From: Methyloprofundus sp.
GTDB lineage: Bacteria; Pseudomonadota; Gammaproteobacteria; Methylococcales; Methylomonadaceae
NCBI GenBank assembly: GCA_016592635.1
Contig: AP023240.1
Span: 2,893,630 to 2,957,629 of the forward strand
Direction of reading: 5' to 3'
Length of the DNA stretch: 64,000 nt
Shown here: positions 17,217 through 26,958 of the stretch, in pieces
How the letters are laid out: the number at the start of each line of letters is the position of its first letter
How positions within the stretch are numbered: position 1 is the first letter of the stretch
Made by a program: the position numbers and the translations under genes
The notes under the pieces: model-generated
What the model was told of the DNA's origin: nothing
Databases searched by the model: none
The model's input: only the letters and a program-made list of their open reading frames with translations

Positions 17217-18419
17217 TCAATCGTGGAGTGATGAGTAGACTTGCTTATAATTCGCAACACTTTTGAGCCAATTTCTTTCTTGCTCAACATATTTTTTACC
17301 TGCTTGTCGCATGGCATCCCAACTATCTACATCGCTTATTAAATTAAGGACACTTTCTGCTAATGAATCTGGATCATTGGCTTTAAATAAAACACCATTT
17401 TCTTGATCGGTGATAAGCTCTTTATGCCCACCGACATCCGAAGCAATAACAAGCCGACCTTGAGCCATTGCCTCTAAAGGTTTAAGTGGTGTCACTAAAT
17501 CAGTTAAACGCATTGACAGCCTAGGGTAAACAAACATATCTACTTGATTATAATAGTCTTGCACTACATCATGTGAGACTCGTCCTGTAAAAACAACCTG
17601 CTTTTCTAATTGTAACTGCCTAACCTTATCTTTAATAACTTGCTCCTGCGGCCCTCCGCCTACCAATAATAAACAAACATTTGGCTGTTGCTTAAGAATA
17701 TTAGGCAAGGCATCCAACAATAGTGGGATACCTTCATAAGCATAAAAAGAACCTATAAAACCAAGCACTGTTTTACCTTGTAAGCCAAGCTTATTTTTCA
17801 GCTCAGTATCAGCAGCTTGCCCAAAAGTAAATTTCTCAATATTAACCGCATTAGGGATAATAGTAACTTTAGCTGCATCTACACCACGCCCTATGATGTC
17901 TTGTTTTAACCCATCACAAATACAAGTCACTGCCTGTGCATTTTTAAAGACGTATGTTTCTAAAGCTTTAGTTAAACGATAACGAAAACTACCCTCAGTC
18001 GTTGTACCATGATCAACAGCCGCATCTTCCCAAAAGGCACGGCATTCATACACAACCGGAATATTATATTTTTTTCCTGCTTTCAAAGCAGCCAAACCAT
18101 TCAATACGGGTGAGTGTGCATGCAAAACATCCGGCTGTACTTCCGCAATAACCTCCCCCAAACATTCACTTAAGCTACTGACAATCGCCCATTGGTTAAT
18201 TACCGGCAGCTTCGCTAATACTCCTGTTGGCTCATCTGTCCGATAAAAACGCAATCCATCAACCTCTTCAATTGATTGCTTAGCACCAATATGTTTAGCT
18301 GATGTGACATGAAAGGTTTGCCAACCTAAGGCTCCTTGCTGCTCCAAAATAGCACGAGTACGAAAAGTATAGCCGCTATGCAGGGGAATAGAATGATCTA
18401 AAATATGTAAAATTTTCAT
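17217..18419 (-). CDS. Exosortase A system glycosyltransferase (TIGR04063 type)
   Basis: A 400-residue GT4-type enzyme. The N-terminus MKILHILDHSIPLHSGYTFR is diagnostic of the glycosyltransferase family found in exosortase A exopolysaccharide loci (TIGR04063, from memory). The donor site includes GFIGSFYAYEGIPLLLDAL and the acidic block TPLKPLEAMAQGRLVIASDVGGHKE. It is one of four glycosyltransferases in the locus. A 109-base gap separates it from the nucleotidyltransferase gene of the preceding cassette. Confidence 0.9.
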   Translation of the reverse strand: MKILHILDHSIPLHSGYTFRTRAILEQQGALGWQTFHVTSAKHIGAKQSIEEVDGLRFYRTDEPTGVLAKLPVINQWAIVSSLSECLGEVIAEVQPDVLHAHSPVLNGLAALKAGKKYNIPVVYECRAFWEDAAVDHGTTTEGSFRYRLTKALETYVFKNAQAVTCICDGLKQDIIGRGVDAAKVTIIPNAVNIEKFTFGQAADTELKNKLGLQGKTVLGFIGSFYAYEGIPLLLDALPNILKQQPNVCLLLVGGGPQEQVIKDKVRQLQLEKQVVFTGRVSHDVVQDYYNQVDMFVYPRLSMRLTDLVTPLKPLEAMAQGRLVIASDVGGHKELITDQENGVLFKANDPDSLAESVLNLISDVDSWDAMRQAGKKYVEQERNWLKSVANYKQVYSSLHD

Positions 18420-18528
18420 TAGGCACTGGTAAGGTTATATATTCCACCCAACTAGATGGTAAATTTGTTTTAGTTCAAAAGTCTTCAAAAAATTGAATTA
18501 ATCACTTTATAATTATAAATAAGGCAAC

Positions 18529-19632
18529 TTAATTTGTTACAGGCTGTAATCGTTTCTTACTTTTTTTCAATAAATGCGGTATTAACAAAGAGAGTCGCAT
18601 GCGTAAATAATGTGAACGAATATAAAGTAGCCATCGAATAAAAGCCACTTTTTTTTCTGGATAATCAGGGTGCTCCGGCAACAATGCTAACGGCACACAA
18701 TATTCCATTAATACCCTTATGCCATTAGATGGACGGCCTTTGTTATCAAGCAATAAATCAACGGGAACCTTGGTATGAAGAAGTTGCTTAGAAAAGTATA
18801 GTGCGTAGTATAACGGCCTGCGTAGCCCTAGTTCCTCAGCCCTCTTATCCAGTATCACCCAAAAATCAGCATTTTGCAGACTAAATAAACTTATTAATTC
18901 ATGTAAGTCCAACAAATCTCTAAAATCACTAGCATTCAATTCAGCATCATAAAATAAATGCACAGCGCTATGCAATACCATGTCACAAGGTGCCAACACC
19001 TTATAGTCACTATTTTCTACGGTAATTGCATCAGCTAATAATAACTGTGGATTTGGATGTAATCGACTCGTTAATGGCAAAATAGTATGATGAATATCAA
19101 CCTCAATAAACCGGTCGCGATGCTTTAATGCTGGAATTTCATGCATCCAATTACGATAGTATTGTTGATCATACTCATCAAGCTGAGTAACCTCCCATCC
19201 TTGGTTTAGTAAATGCTTTTCTACTAGCTCTATATCTTTCTTAGCAACTAATATATCTATATCAGATAATAGTCGCCCAGTAGCCATTTGCAGCCCTAGT
19301 AAAATGTAAGCACCACCTTTTAACACCACAATATCAACACCTATTTCTGATAACGCGTTATTAAGACGGTTTAATTCCCACATAGTCAGTTGCTGACGAT
19401 AATCCACTAATTGCTGTGCTGCCCGAAAATGCTCCATTACTTTTTCAGGCAGCATTAGCTCTGAACAATTTAAAACAACAATCTTACCAAGACTAGCAAG
19501 TAATTTACTACTACGCACACAACGAATCAGTATATCCCATTCATGTATTTCTATGGATTCAAGGGATTTTGGGTCTTGAAACGCACGCAACAATAACTGC
19601 TGAGTTCTTTTTGCACTAGAACTAGACATCAT
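18529..19632 (-). CDS. Nucleotidyltransferase-fold protein (NTP_transf_5 type)
   Basis: A 367-residue protein with a Pol-beta-like nucleotidyltransferase core: VVLKGGAYILLG, then GRLLSDIDILV with the metal-binding aspartates, then EVDIHHTILP. This matches the uncharacterised NTP_transf_5 family, whose members accompany HprK-like kinases and PqqD-like proteins in exopolysaccharide loci and in some lasso-peptide clusters. It overlaps the kinase gene by 11 bases, so the two are probably co-translated. It may transfer a nucleotide to a phosphorylated or carboxylated peptide or sugar; the substrate is unknown. Confidence 0.8.
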   Translation of the reverse strand: MMSSSSAKRTQQLLLRAFQDPKSLESIEIHEWDILIRCVRSSKLLASLGKIVVLNCSELMLPEKVMEHFRAAQQLVDYRQQLTMWELNRLNNALSEIGVDIVVLKGGAYILLGLQMATGRLLSDIDILVAKKDIELVEKHLLNQGWEVTQLDEYDQQYYRNWMHEIPALKHRDRFIEVDIHHTILPLTSRLHPNPQLLLADAITVENSDYKVLAPCDMVLHSAVHLFYDAELNASDFRDLLDLHELISLFSLQNADFWVILDKRAEELGLRRPLYYALYFSKQLLHTKVPVDLLLDNKGRPSNGIRVLMEYCVPLALLPEHPDYPEKKVAFIRWLLYIRSHYLRMRLSLLIPHLLKKSKKRLQPVTN

Positions 19633-20536
19633 CGTTTATAAGCATTGCGTCAAGCTGGTTAATAACATCATCCAAATTGCTATATGTGAGGTTAAAGCAG
19701 GCACAAGAATTAACAAGTTCTTTCACTCTCAAAAAACCCGTTGCCCCCATAACTTCATAGTTAAAAGCATTAGAAGCTAACTTAAGGAAAGCATAATGCT
19801 TAGGAACGCCTTTAAAAAGTGTATCACTACCTGTTTTATATTGAGGAAAAATGACGAATGCTGGCTTAGCCAACTGCTGACATTGGTCAACACTAGTGCT
19901 AGGAGGTTGTAAATGAGCTACTGTTCCTTTCCGTGTTTTAGGAAATAAAGGGCCGAGTACAGAAGAAGAATCAAAGTCTCGAATAACCTGAATAGATTCA
20001 TTTTTAAGTGGTACAGGCCTAGGCATTGCTTGAAGTAATCCATCCCTCCCTCTAACTAATCCAAATTCATCCGATAAAAAACGCCAGCCACGTAACCCTA
20101 AAGCAGCACTTAAAGTACTCTTTCCTGACCCTGGCAAAGCAGGAAAAATAATTGCTTTACCCTGCTTCTCAACAACACCTGAGTGCAACATTAAGTTTTG
20201 ATGCGCACGCCGTGCAATATACCAATTTAAGCCCCATTCAAAAAGAGGCATTGCATGACTTACCGGAAAAGGTTGAAATGCTATTTGCCCATCAATACGA
20301 AAAATAATTTGCGTTTTAAGCCAATGCCGATAACCTGAAGGCCTAAGCATATCAATATGAAAATCAATAAACTCATTTGAAGTAAGTTGAAAATCTTTAT
20401 ATAACAATGCAAATGTCTGTAAAAAACTTTGCTCTTGGGTACGCAACCTAACAACAAAAGGGCCTATTGCTATACAAACCCCCTCATTAGCTGCCATTTG
20501 GGCAAAGCTAACAAATGAAATATCCTTAATTTTCAC
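19622..20536 (-). CDS. HprK-related kinase A
   Basis: A 304-residue kinase related to HPr kinase/phosphorylase but lacking its usual N-terminal domain. The P-loop is FPALPGSGKST at residues 131-141, preceded by LMLHSGVV (H118) and followed by FLSDEFGLV (D156), as in HprK-related kinase A. It starts with GTG at 20536, overlapping the PqqD-like gene by 11 bases, and ends overlapping the nucleotidyltransferase gene. No HPr or PTS gene is nearby, so the target is probably another protein or peptide, perhaps the Tat-leader protein encoded two genes upstream (inference). Confidence 0.85.
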   Translation of the reverse strand: MKIKDISFVSFAQMAANEGVCIAIGPFVVRLRTQEQSFLQTFALLYKDFQLTSNEFIDFHIDMLRPSGYRHWLKTQIIFRIDGQIAFQPFPVSHAMPLFEWGLNWYIARRAHQNLMLHSGVVEKQGKAIIFPALPGSGKSTLSAALGLRGWRFLSDEFGLVRGRDGLLQAMPRPVPLKNESIQVIRDFDSSSVLGPLFPKTRKGTVAHLQPPSTSVDQCQQLAKPAFVIFPQYKTGSDTLFKGVPKHYAFLKLASNAFNYEVMGATGFLRVKELVNSCACFNLTYSNLDDVINQLDAMLINDDV

Positions 20537-20810
20537 ACTTAGAAGATTCTATTAAACCTAAATTTTCAAACTCACCGAGTAGTAACAATATCCGCTGTTC
20601 CAAAGCCGTTCTATCTTCTACCTCAAAAACCATACAAATCTGACCTGTAAGAGAAGTTAGTGACTCCGCGCCTGATTTTAATAACATTAAAACTTCAACT
20701 GCCAATTCATTTATACAATGAGTCTCACCTGACAGCGAGTAGTAAACAATTGCATGCTCTCCCCATACTTCAATATGTAACTCCGCATGCTCAGGAACCG
20801 ACCAAATCAT
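20526..20810 (-). CDS. PqqD-like small protein of the HprK-related kinase system
   Basis: About 94 residues from ATG 20810, which falls 20 bases after the upstream stop; an earlier in-frame ATG at 20864 would overlap that gene. The sequence (VYYSLSGETHCINELAVEVLMLL, then a C-terminal helix ending in LGEFENLGLIESS) fits the PqqD winged-helix fold. PqqD-like domains bind precursor peptides and present them to modifying enzymes. This subfamily is found next to HprK-related kinase A. It is probably the substrate-recognition subunit of the cassette. Confidence 0.78.
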   Translation of the reverse strand: MIWSVPEHAELHIEVWGEHAIVYYSLSGETHCINELAVEVLMLLKSGAESLTSLTGQICMVFEVEDRTALEQRILLLLGEFENLGLIESSKCEN

Positions 20811-20830
20811 TACTGCTTTGCTGATATAAA

Positions 20831-21427
20831 CTATTGTAAACCAGGCGCAGCAGAGGCCCAACATGAGCCTGTTACATAAGGAAGTCCAGTCGTTACAGGT
20901 AAAGCGTTACCAATCTCAATTGGCTGCCCCCCTTCATCCATGACCACCAAAACATAGCAATAAGTAACACTAATAACACTATAGGTAATAGCTGGATCCC
21001 CACCAACTTCAGTCAAAACACCTCCAGTAAATGCATAAGTCACTTGCTCACTTGGATCAGCGCTGTTATAAATATAATCTTCATGCCGCCATTCTGACAC
21101 ACTAAAATCTTCACCATAAACTTGAAAGGTAGGCGAAAAAGGATCAGAAGTAAGTCTTAAAGTTAAACAGGCAACCTGAGAGCGTACCCATACATCACTA
21201 TTATCAACTGTTAGTACATCAGGAGAAGGAGCTGTTCCAGCTTCTCGGTTGTCTTTAGCAATACATGTTTCTGCGCTAGTCATAGCAAAAGCCGCACCAC
21301 TTCTTAATGTCAATATAGCAGGTACAGTACCTGCTGCTCCTTTCATTAAAAGCCGTCTTTTACCAGATACTTTTTGATCAATGCTGGCCTTATCAGCTCC
21401 ATTAACCTGTTGATTATTTTCGTTCAT
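20831..21427 (-). CDS. Tat-leader exported protein of the kinase/PqqD cassette
   Basis: A 198-residue protein of unknown function. Residues 24-48 form a twin-arginine leader: KRRLLMKG followed by a hydrophobic stretch ending in AFA, so it is probably exported folded through the Tat pathway. The mature part has four cysteines (the first at 55) and alternates beta-like segments. AGGATGG precedes the start. It is the first gene of the four-gene cassette and the natural candidate for its substrate. No PEP-CTERM tail is present. Its 162-base upstream gap may carry a promoter. Confidence 0.65.
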   Translation of the reverse strand: MNENNQQVNGADKASIDQKVSGKRRLLMKGAAGTVPAILTLRSGAAFAMTSAETCIAKDNREAGTAPSPDVLTVDNSDVWVRSQVACLTLRLTSDPFSPTFQVYGEDFSVSEWRHEDYIYNSADPSEQVTYAFTGGVLTEVGGDPAITYSVISVTYCYVLVVMDEGGQPIEIGNALPVTTGLPYVTGSCWASAAPGLQ

Positions 21428-21589
21428 TTTTCCATCCTAAATTATATCGCCTAATAACAGCTTTATTTAATATGCCTTACTTTTTCAAAAAAGAATAGCA
21501 TAGTCATTTAGCAAAAAATCACTAATACCACACACTGTCATTGATAATAACATATATAAAATATGTTTTTCCTAAAAAGTCAAGATCAA

Positions 21590-23479
21590 TTAGTGACTAT
21601 TATCTAAAAATGAATTAAACATTAACAATGACCAAATAGTCGTACTGTAATCACGTAAACCACTCTGATGCTGACTCACAACCTTCGTCAAATATTGCTG
21701 ATCAAACAAACGACAATCAGCCATAGTTTCACCCAGCAAGGCAGTTCGTACCTGCTCTTTTAATGGCCCTCTAAACCAACTTGCCAATGGCACACCAAAG
21801 CCCATTTTGGGGCGATATAAAATATCATTAGGTAGGTAAGGTTCCAGCCCTTTTTTAAAGATATATTTACCTTCTTTTTTATTTAGCTTCAAATCAGGTG
21901 GTAATTTGGCAATCCAATCAACCAATTCATGATCCAGTAGTGGCACCCTAACTTCCAGTGAATGTGCCATACTAGCCCTATCTACCTTGGTTAAAATATC
22001 CCCAGGCAAATATGTTTTAATATCCAAGTATTGTACTAGAGACTGAGCATCATCACTAGGTGCGTTTTTCAGATGCTTCCTAAAAACTTCAACTGCTTGG
22101 TAACCTTGCAAATCACTTTTTAATTGCTCACTAAACAGAGAGGCACGAATGGCGTTAGAATTCACCGATACGCTATGCAAGTAACCCTCGATAGAGTCGC
22201 GCCCAATTGACTCAAAAGTTGATTTTGCACGAAATATTTTTGGAGCCCAATCCGCTTTAGGGTATACATTCCCCATAAATCCAAACAAAGGTTTACGAAT
22301 GACATCTGGCATAATTGAACGCATGCGATCTTCATAAGTATGCCAACGATAACGACGATAACCTGCTAAATTTTCATCCCCCCCGTCGCCCGACAATACC
22401 ACTGTTGCTTGCCTTTTTGCTAATTCACATACTCGATAAGTAGGCAAAGCCGAGCTATCAGCATAAGGTTCATCATAAATACCTGCAAGCTGATTGATTA
22501 AACTAAAATCTTCGGGATCTACTTGTTCCACTCGATGAGAAGTGTGATATTGCTCAGCAACTTGTGCAGCAAATTTTGATTCATTAAACTCTGGATCGCC
22601 GAAAGAAATAGAACAAGTATTAACCGGATCACTCGATAGCCCTGCCATCATAGCGACAATAGCACTGGAATCCACGCCACCCGATAAAAAAGCACCTAAT
22701 GGCACATCTGCAATGGTACGAATTTTAACGGCTTCGCGCACTCGTTCAATTAACTCTTCACCTAAATCTTTTTCAGATCCTTGCAAAGAGACATTAAAAT
22801 CAACATCCCAATACTGCCTAGGCTGGTAAGATTGGCTACCATGCTTAATACTTAAACAAAATCCAGGCTCTAATTTATAAACACCCTTATAAATAGTTTT
22901 AGGATCAGGTATATAACCAAAACTAAAATATTCTTCAATCGCAGTCGGGTCCATTTCTCGTGGTAAATCAGGATGCTCTTTTAGCGCCTTTAATTCGGAT
23001 GAGAATATAAATTGCCCATTACGCGTTTGTGCATAATATAAGGGCTTAATACCCAGCCTATCGCGTGCTAAAAATAAAGTTTGCTTATCCCTATCCCAAA
23101 TTGAAAATGCAAACATACCCCGCAAATGTAAGACACAATCTTCTCCCCAAGCTTGCCATGCATATACGATGACTTCAGTATCACAATGCGTTTTAAAGCG
23201 GTATCCCATTGCTTCTAGCTCTTCACGCAACTCAGGAAAGTTGTACACCTCACCATTGTATGTCAACACAACATTACCATCTTGACTATGCATAGGCTGT
23301 TGCCCACTGGATAAATCAATAATAGATAAGCGTCTATGTCCCAAACCCAAGCCAGCTTCAATATGTAAGCCACCTTCATCTGGGCCACGATGAAACTGAG
23401 ATTCATTCATACGTGATAATAAATCACGATTAATTTCACGCTTTGCGGTTAAGTCATAAATACCAACAATGCCACACAT
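21590..23479 (-). CDS. Exosortase A system amidotransferase (AsnB-like)
   Basis: A 629-residue glutamine-dependent asparagine-synthetase homologue with both halves intact: the nucleophile C2 in MCGIVG, the RGPDEGG block at 31-37, and the ATP site SGGVDSS at 266-272. It matches the amidotransferase always found in XrtA/PEP-CTERM exopolysaccharide loci (TIGR03108, from memory). It most likely amidates uronic acid residues rather than making free asparagine. It starts one base after the stop of the TIGR03088-type glycosyltransferase gene and contrasts with the second, cysteine-less homologue at 14.1-15.9 kb. Confidence 0.9.
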   Translation of the reverse strand: MCGIVGIYDLTAKREINRDLLSRMNESQFHRGPDEGGLHIEAGLGLGHRRLSIIDLSSGQQPMHSQDGNVVLTYNGEVYNFPELREELEAMGYRFKTHCDTEVIVYAWQAWGEDCVLHLRGMFAFSIWDRDKQTLFLARDRLGIKPLYYAQTRNGQFIFSSELKALKEHPDLPREMDPTAIEEYFSFGYIPDPKTIYKGVYKLEPGFCLSIKHGSQSYQPRQYWDVDFNVSLQGSEKDLGEELIERVREAVKIRTIADVPLGAFLSGGVDSSAIVAMMAGLSSDPVNTCSISFGDPEFNESKFAAQVAEQYHTSHRVEQVDPEDFSLINQLAGIYDEPYADSSALPTYRVCELAKRQATVVLSGDGGDENLAGYRRYRWHTYEDRMRSIMPDVIRKPLFGFMGNVYPKADWAPKIFRAKSTFESIGRDSIEGYLHSVSVNSNAIRASLFSEQLKSDLQGYQAVEVFRKHLKNAPSDDAQSLVQYLDIKTYLPGDILTKVDRASMAHSLEVRVPLLDHELVDWIAKLPPDLKLNKKEGKYIFKKGLEPYLPNDILYRPKMGFGVPLASWFRGPLKEQVRTALLGETMADCRLFDQQYLTKVVSQHQSGLRDYSTTIWSLLMFNSFLDNSH

Positions 23480-23480
23480 A

Positions 23481-24641
23481 TTATCGCTTCCTTTTTAGTC
23501 GTAATGAATCATATACCTCAGTATATTTACTTACCATTGCTTGTATTGAAAATTTTTCCAATATACGCTGGTGAGCACTCTTGCCAAATTGCAGCCTTAA
23601 TGGTTTATTTTCTAGCAAAGTTAATAATGCAGTGGCCATCGCTTCTGGTTCTGAGTGAGGTACTAATAAGCCCGTTTCACCCTCTAACACTAATTCAGAA
23701 TTTCCACCCACAGCTGTTGCCAGCACAGGCAAACCTGTTGCCATCGCTTCTAAAATTGTATTAGAAATACCTTCAGCTTGTGAAGGTAAAACAAAAATAT
23801 CTAACGAACGCATGATGGCTGCAATATCAGCACGCGCTCCTGGTAACCATACATGCGCTAATAAATTATTATTTTCCAGTAACACTATCGCCTGTTCTCG
23901 CAACGGCCCATCACCAATTAACAATAAATTAACGGTACCAATAAGGCTTGGGTGCTTTGTTAAAAGCTGAATATAAGCTCTCACCAATGTAAGCTGATCT
24001 TTTACCCCATGCATACGTCCAACAGTACCAATATTGATCACATCGTTACCTTGTACCAAAGGGCAATCAACTATTAATTCTTTTTTTTGCACAGGGTAGA
24101 ACTTATTAATATCCACACCATTACAAATTCTGACAATTTTTTGCTCTGGTATGCCAACCTTATTAACGAGATAACTCTGCAAATGCAAAGATAAAGGGAT
24201 AAAGACTTTAACCAGTGGACTTATTAAGCGTCGTAGTATTTGATATTTCTTCTTATTTCCTTCAGGGTCAAAGGTATCCCAACCATGCTCACTATGTACT
24301 CTATCATTCACTCTTGCTAAAAATGCTGGTACTTGATATTCAATGGTTGCTAAATTACGCGTATGCACAATATCAACCTGTTGTTGCCTAAGTATTTGAT
24401 AGAGGGTCACAAAAGAAGCCCAATCCTGACCATCCTTCTTCTGTAAATCAATTATTTTCACATCATCCCTTTGTAAGCGCTCCCGAAACTGGGTACTGCC
24501 TTTTAAACAAATAATGATATGCCGATATTTATGTACTGGCATTTGATTAATTAAGTTAATTAATCCATTTTCCAACCCACCAACATCCAACTTATAAATA
24601 ATATGCGCGATAAGCGGGGCTTGCTCTATATTTGTATTCAC
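23481..24641 (-). CDS. Exosortase A system glycosyltransferase (TIGR03088 type)
   Basis: A 386-residue GT4 enzyme. PLIAHIIYKLDVGGLENGLINL near the N-terminus is the signature of the sugar transferase tied to PEP-CTERM/EpsH1 systems (TIGR03088, from memory). The donor site has GTVGRMHGVKDQLTLVRAY and EGISNTILEAMATGLPVLATAVGGN. The start is GTG; no nearby ATG exists. It is followed one base later by the amidotransferase gene, the usual neighbour. Its acceptor and sugar are unknown. Confidence 0.9.
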   Translation of the reverse strand: MNTNIEQAPLIAHIIYKLDVGGLENGLINLINQMPVHKYRHIIICLKGSTQFRERLQRDDVKIIDLQKKDGQDWASFVTLYQILRQQQVDIVHTRNLATIEYQVPAFLARVNDRVHSEHGWDTFDPEGNKKKYQILRRLISPLVKVFIPLSLHLQSYLVNKVGIPEQKIVRICNGVDINKFYPVQKKELIVDCPLVQGNDVINIGTVGRMHGVKDQLTLVRAYIQLLTKHPSLIGTVNLLLIGDGPLREQAIVLLENNNLLAHVWLPGARADIAAIMRSLDIFVLPSQAEGISNTILEAMATGLPVLATAVGGNSELVLEGETGLLVPHSEPEAMATALLTLLENKPLRLQFGKSAHQRILEKFSIQAMVSKYTEVYDSLRLKRKR

Positions 24642-24679
24642 AACTCTCTACCAACACCCTTATATACTAATGATGCTAC

Positions 24680-25684
24680 TTATTGATAGTAACTATCATA
24701 CCAAGTAACAAACTTATCAATCCCCTGATCTATCGTTGTGTTTGGCTTATAGCCTACATCTCTCACTAGTGCCTCAACATCGGCATAGGTATCTGGCACA
24801 TCACCAGGCTGGAGGGGTAGCAATTCCTTTTCTGCAGTTTTACCTAAATATTTTTCTAGCGTTTCAATATAGTCCATCAATTCAACTGGACTTTGGTTAC
24901 CAATATTATACACTCGCCAAGGCGCTTTACTGCTTCCTGAATCTGGATTTTTACCACTCCATTCAGGGTTAGGCTGAGCAACATTATCTAGGGTTCTAAT
25001 AATACCTTCGACAATATCATCAATATAGGTAAAATCTCTGCGATGCTTGCCGTAATTAAAAACTTGAATAGTTTTGCCTTCTTTTATCGCTTTGGTAAAT
25101 AGAAACAAAGCCATATCAGGTCGTCCCCAAGGGCCATACACAGTAAAAAATCGCAGTCCCGTAGTCGGCAAATCATACAAATTACTATAAGTATGTGCCA
25201 TTAATTCATTAGACTTTTTAGAGGCCGCATATAAGCTTAATGGATGATCAACATTATCATGCACTGAAAAAGGCATGCTTTCGTTAGCACCATACACCGA
25301 ACTACTGGATGCATAAACCAAATGCTCAACATCATTATGTCGACAACCTTCTAAGATATTCAAAAACCCGACTATATTACTGTCAATATAAGCATGCGGA
25401 TTTTCAATAGAATAACGCACGCCCGCTTGTGCTGCTAAATTAACGACGCGTTGCGGCTTATGCTCCTCAAACAATTTCTCCATTGCTGCTCTATCAGCAA
25501 TATCAGCTCTGATATCAGTAAAATTAGCATGATCTTTAATACGATCCAAGCGGGCTAATTTTAAATTCACATCATAATAATCATTTAAGTTATCAACCCC
25601 TACCACTTCATCGCCACGTTCTAATAGCTTGATGGCGAGATGGTTACCAATAAACCCAGCTGTTCCGGTTACCAATACTTTCAT
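24680..25684 (-). CDS. UDP-glucuronate 4-epimerase-like NAD-dependent epimerase
   Basis: A 334-residue extended SDR enzyme. The NAD site is [11 protein letters not shown] at 7-17, the catalytic tyrosine and lysine are in YAASKKSNE, and [15 protein letters not shown] and GDVPDTYAD are typical of UDP-glucuronate 4-epimerases (LspL/GAE type). It would convert UDP-glucuronate, made by Ugd of this locus, to UDP-galacturonate. The sugar could also be the N-acetyl form made by TviB, as in the TviC reaction. Its stop and start lie within 2 bases of its neighbour's. Confidence 0.88.
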   Translation of the reverse strand: MKVLVTGTAGFIGNHLAIKLLERGDEVVGVDNLNDYYDVNLKLARLDRIKDHANFTDIRADIADRAAMEKLFEEHKPQRVVNLAAQAGVRYSIENPHAYIDSNIVGFLNILEGCRHNDVEHLVYASSSSVYGANESMPFSVHDNVDHPLSLYAASKKSNELMAHTYSNLYDLPTTGLRFFTVYGPWGRPDMALFLFTKAIKEGKTIQVFNYGKHRRDFTYIDDIVEGIIRTLDNVAQPNPEWSGKNPDSGSSKAPWRVYNIGNQSPVELMDYIETLEKYLGKTAEKELLPLQPGDVPDTYADVEALVRDVGYKPNTTIDQGIDKFVTWYDSYYQ

Positions 25685-25685
25685 A

Positions 25686-26957
25686 CTATAAGCGCTCGTC
25701 AGTTTGGTCAGCAGGGAACAAATATTTCAAATCATAAATAACTGAATCAGGCTTACCTAAAGCTCTAATCTCTTTAATATCCATTTGCTTAAATTGTTCA
25801 TGTGCAACGGCTAATAAAATTGCATCAAACTTACCTGCATCTAGGCTGTTTATTGGCTGAATACCATATTCTTGCAGTGCTTCTTCAGGATCAACCCATG
25901 GATCATACACATGAATATTGATGCCATAAGTCTTCAATTCAGTAATAATATCAACAACACGAGTGTTACGTAAATCAGGACAGTTTTCTTTAAAAGTTAA
26001 GCCCATGATTAAAATGTCTGAATTTTTCACAGGCAAACTATTTTTCAGCATCAATTTAATCAATCGTGACACCACATATTCACCCATGCCATCATTAATA
26101 CGTCTTCCCGATAAAATAATTTCCGGATTATAACCAATAGATTGCGCTTTATAAGTTAAGTAATACGGGTCAACGCCTATACAATGCCCGCCCACTAATC
26201 CAGGACGAAATGGTAAAAAGTTCCACTTGGTACCAGCAGCAATCAAAACTTCTTCAGTGTCAATACCTAGACGATTAAAAATTAAGGCAAGTTCATTAAT
26301 GAGGGCAATATTAACATCACGCTGAGTATTCTCAATCACTTTTGCTGCTTCAGCCACTTTAATACTACTCGCTTTATGCGTTCCGGCAGTAATAACACTC
26401 TTATACAACTGATCAACTTTTTCTGCAATCTCAGGTGTTGAACCCGCGGTTACTTTTAGAATAGTTGTAACTCGGTGTTCCTTATCGCCTGGGTTAATCC
26501 GTTCAGGACTATATCCTACAAAAAAACCTTCATTAAATTTTAGGTCAGAAGCATCTTCCAAAATGGGTACACAAACTTCTTCAGTCGCTCCTGGATAAAC
26601 AGTTGATTCATAAATAATAATATCATCTTGCTTGACTACCCTACCCAATAAAGCACTCGCTTTTTCAAGTGGTGATAAATCAGGCTGCTTATATTCGTCA
26701 ATAGGAGTCGGTACGGTGACAATATAGATATTACATGATTTTAGTTCTTCAATATCAGCCGTGTAGCTTAAGTGCGTTGCTTCCAACAACTCCTCATCAC
26801 TTACTTCTAGAGTATGATCATGCCCCGTATTCAGTTCATCTATTCGTGGTTGACTAATATCAAAACCAACAACCTCATATTTTTTACCGAACTCAACAGC
26901 TAAAGGCAAACCAACATAGCCTAAGCCAATCATGGCAATTTTTGTATTTTCTAACAT
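25686..26957 (-). CDS. tviB: UDP-N-acetylglucosamine 6-dehydrogenase (TviB-like)
   Basis: About 423 residues. The ATG at 26957 is chosen because GAGAAGGA lies just upstream and the wecC stop falls immediately before; an upstream in-frame ATG at 26990 would overlap wecC. The NAD site is [24 protein letters not shown] and the catalytic cysteine is in [15 protein letters not shown]. It matches the Vi-antigen TviB/WbpA group, which makes UDP-N-acetylglucosaminuronate. It is one of three nucleotide-sugar 6-dehydrogenases in the locus. Confidence 0.88.
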   Translation of the reverse strand: MLENTKIAMIGLGYVGLPLAVEFGKKYEVVGFDISQPRIDELNTGHDHTLEVSDEELLEATHLSYTADIEELKSCNIYIVTVPTPIDEYKQPDLSPLEKASALLGRVVKQDDIIIYESTVYPGATEEVCVPILEDASDLKFNEGFFVGYSPERINPGDKEHRVTTILKVTAGSTPEIAEKVDQLYKSVITAGTHKASSIKVAEAAKVIENTQRDVNIALINELALIFNRLGIDTEEVLIAAGTKWNFLPFRPGLVGGHCIGVDPYYLTYKAQSIGYNPEIILSGRRINDGMGEYVVSRLIKLMLKNSLPVKNSDILIMGLTFKENCPDLRNTRVVDIITELKTYGINIHVYDPWVDPEEALQEYGIQPINSLDAGKFDAILLAVAHEQFKQMDIKEIRALGKPDSVIYDLKYLFPADQTDERL

Positions 26958-26958
26958 T

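Noticed and set aside
14143..21427. A lasso-peptide biosynthetic cluster
   Set aside because: PqqD-like, kinase, nucleotidyltransferase and a cysteine-less asparagine-synthetase homologue are present, but no transglutaminase-type leader protease, no dedicated ABC exporter and no short precursor peptide gene were seen, and the synthetase homologue lies several genes away among glycosyltransferases.
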